From positions 1,674,001-1,738,000 of the forward strand of contig NZ_JBPZGZ010000002.1 in NCBI RefSeq assembly GCF_051857475.1: a stretch of DNA of 64,000 nt, written 5' to 3'. Each line of letters begins with the position of its first letter. The stretch's first letter is position 1. Source of the DNA: Pelomonas sp051857475 (lineage in GTDB: Bacteria; Pseudomonadota; Gammaproteobacteria; Burkholderiales; Burkholderiaceae_C). Shown here piece after piece: positions 63,175 to 64,000 of this stretch. The notes under the pieces were generated by a model, which did no database searches, was not told the DNA's origin, and saw nothing but the letters and a program-made list of their open reading frames with translations. A program made the position numbers and the translations under genes.

Positions 63175-64000
63175 GGTTCTATTCCATAACGTTCCAGCCG
63201 CCGGTACAGCGCCTGGCGCGACAGGCCGAGCTGGCCGGCTGCGCGGCTGACGACGCCGCCGGCCGCGTTCAGCGCCGCGACAACGGTCTCGCGGCTGGGT
63301 TCGTCGAGGTTGCGCCAGGCGCCGCCGCCAATGCCGCTGGCCTCCTCCAGGCCCAACAGCGTCGGCGTGATCTCGCCGCCCTGGCAGAGCAGGGCCGCGC
63401 GTTCGACGGCGTTCTTCAGCTCGCGCACATTCCCCGGCCAGCGGTGGGCCAGCAAGGCCTCGCGCGCCGCTTCGCTCAGCCGCGCGCGGCCGGCCAGGAA
63501 GTGCTCGGCCAGCGGCAGCACATCGTCGCGCCGCTCGGCCAGCGGCGGCAGCTTGAGCTCGATGAGGTTGAGGCGGTAGAACAGGTCTTCGCGGAAGCTG
63601 CCTGACTTCACCATCGAGCGCAGGTCGGCGTTGGTGGCGCTGAGCACGCGCACCCTGACCTGGCGCGTCTTGCTCGAGCCCAGACGTTCGAACTGACCGG
63701 TCTCCAGCACCCGCAGCAGCTTGACCTGGCCGGCCAGCGGCAGGTTGCCGATCTCGTCCAGAAACAGCGTGCCGCCATCCGCCGCCTCGAAGCGGCCCAC
63801 GCGTGCCTTGGCCGCGCCGGTGTAGGCGCCGCTATCGCTGCCGAACAGCTCGGCCTCGATGAGGTCGGCCGGCAGGGCGCCGCAGTTCAGCGCGACGAAG
63901 GGGCCTTCCTTGGCCGACGAGTTGGCATGCACAAAGGCCGCGACGCGCTCCTTGCCGGCGCCGTTGGGGCCGGTGATCAGCACGGGAACCGGCGCCGCGG
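63171..64000 (-). CDS. Sigma-54-dependent response regulator (NtrX-like), start outside window
   Basis: 276 C-terminal residues are visible; the N-terminus, including any receiver domain, lies beyond 64000. AAA+ motifs: Walker A GPNGAGKE (usual GESGTGKE), GAYTGAA (GAFTGA sigma-54 contact), Walker B GGTLFLDEIGNL, and sensor WPGNVRELKN. The C-terminal Fis-type helix-turn-helix VVSRAAGQLGLSRQALYRRL binds DNA. It activates sigma-54 promoters in partnership with the kinase. Confidence 0.92.
   Translation of the reverse strand, partial: AAPVPVLITGPNGAGKERVAAFVHANSSAKEGPFVALNCGALPADLIEAELFGSDSGAYTGAAKARVGRFEAADGGTLFLDEIGNLPLAGQVKLLRVLETGQFERLGSSKTRQVRVRVLSATNADLRSMVKSGSFREDLFYRLNLIELKLPPLAERRDDVLPLAEHFLAGRARLSEAAREALLAHRWPGNVRELKNAVERAALLCQGGEITPTLLGLEEASGIGGGAWRNLDEPSRETVVAALNAAGGVVSRAAGQLGLSRQALYRRLERYGIEP

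Overview
The window looks like a GC-rich chromosomal segment from a betaproteobacterium, most likely Burkholderiales in the Rubrivivax/Leptothrix/Roseateles neighbourhood. The grounds are the high GC content, the atp operon order, PEP-CTERM proteins, a Liv-type transporter with GC-rich palindromic intergenic repeats, and hemE followed by priA. I saw no rRNA, tRNA, CRISPR array, transposase or phage gene.

Layout. 1-9.1 kb: the end of a TetR regulator with a perfect candidate operator in front of an alpha/beta hydrolase, a periplasmic solute-binding-like protein, an Uup-type ABC-F ATPase, a receiver-domain protein, a MocR regulator divergent from an EamA permease, and a DUF2917/racemase pair. 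9.1-19.3 kb: a PLP aminotransferase and a branched-chain amino acid ABC transporter (with a fused LivM-LivG protein) whose operon runs through overlapping start/stop codons into a GNAT, a PhzF protein, a VOC protein and the tRNA editing protein AlaX. 19.4-26.9 kb: the complete F1Fo ATP synthase operon atpIBEFHAGDC with a promoter, intergenic hairpins and a terminator. 26.9-45.0 kb: a large aryl-polyene (APE / xanthomonadin / flexirubin-type) pigment cluster, then a polysaccharide deacetylase. 46-51 kb: methyltransferase, hexose-6-phosphate mutarotase, hemE, and priA preceded by DnaA-box-like elements. 51-64 kb: PhoD, PEP-CTERM proteins, an O-antigen-ligase-type membrane protein, Rep helicase, a transmembrane pseudokinase, an AEC transporter and an NtrY/NtrX-like two-component pair cut by the window edge.

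The system of main interest is the APE cluster. It encodes, nearly end to end in one direction: an aromatic ammonia-lyase to make an aryl-acrylic starter, an AMP ligase fused to a dehydratase to load it, two acyl carrier proteins, a ketosynthase with a chain-length-factor partner, a second ketosynthase, a ketoreductase and a second dehydratase to build the polyene, a thioesterase, two acyltransferases and a glycosyltransferase for final attachment, a LolA-like carrier with an MMPL exporter and a lipoprotein for delivery to the outer membrane, and a phosphopantetheinyl transferase to activate the carriers. The flavoprotein in the cluster carries the W-x-W-x-I-P signature and a correctly placed Lys of flavin-dependent halogenases, so the pigment may be halogenated.

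Other non-textbook structure: a dispersed, hairpin-rich intergenic repeat with three copies here (one interrupts the APE operon), a GC-rich palindromic repeat between the Liv binding-protein and permease genes, and a duplicated 21-bp palindrome containing a DnaA box upstream of priA.
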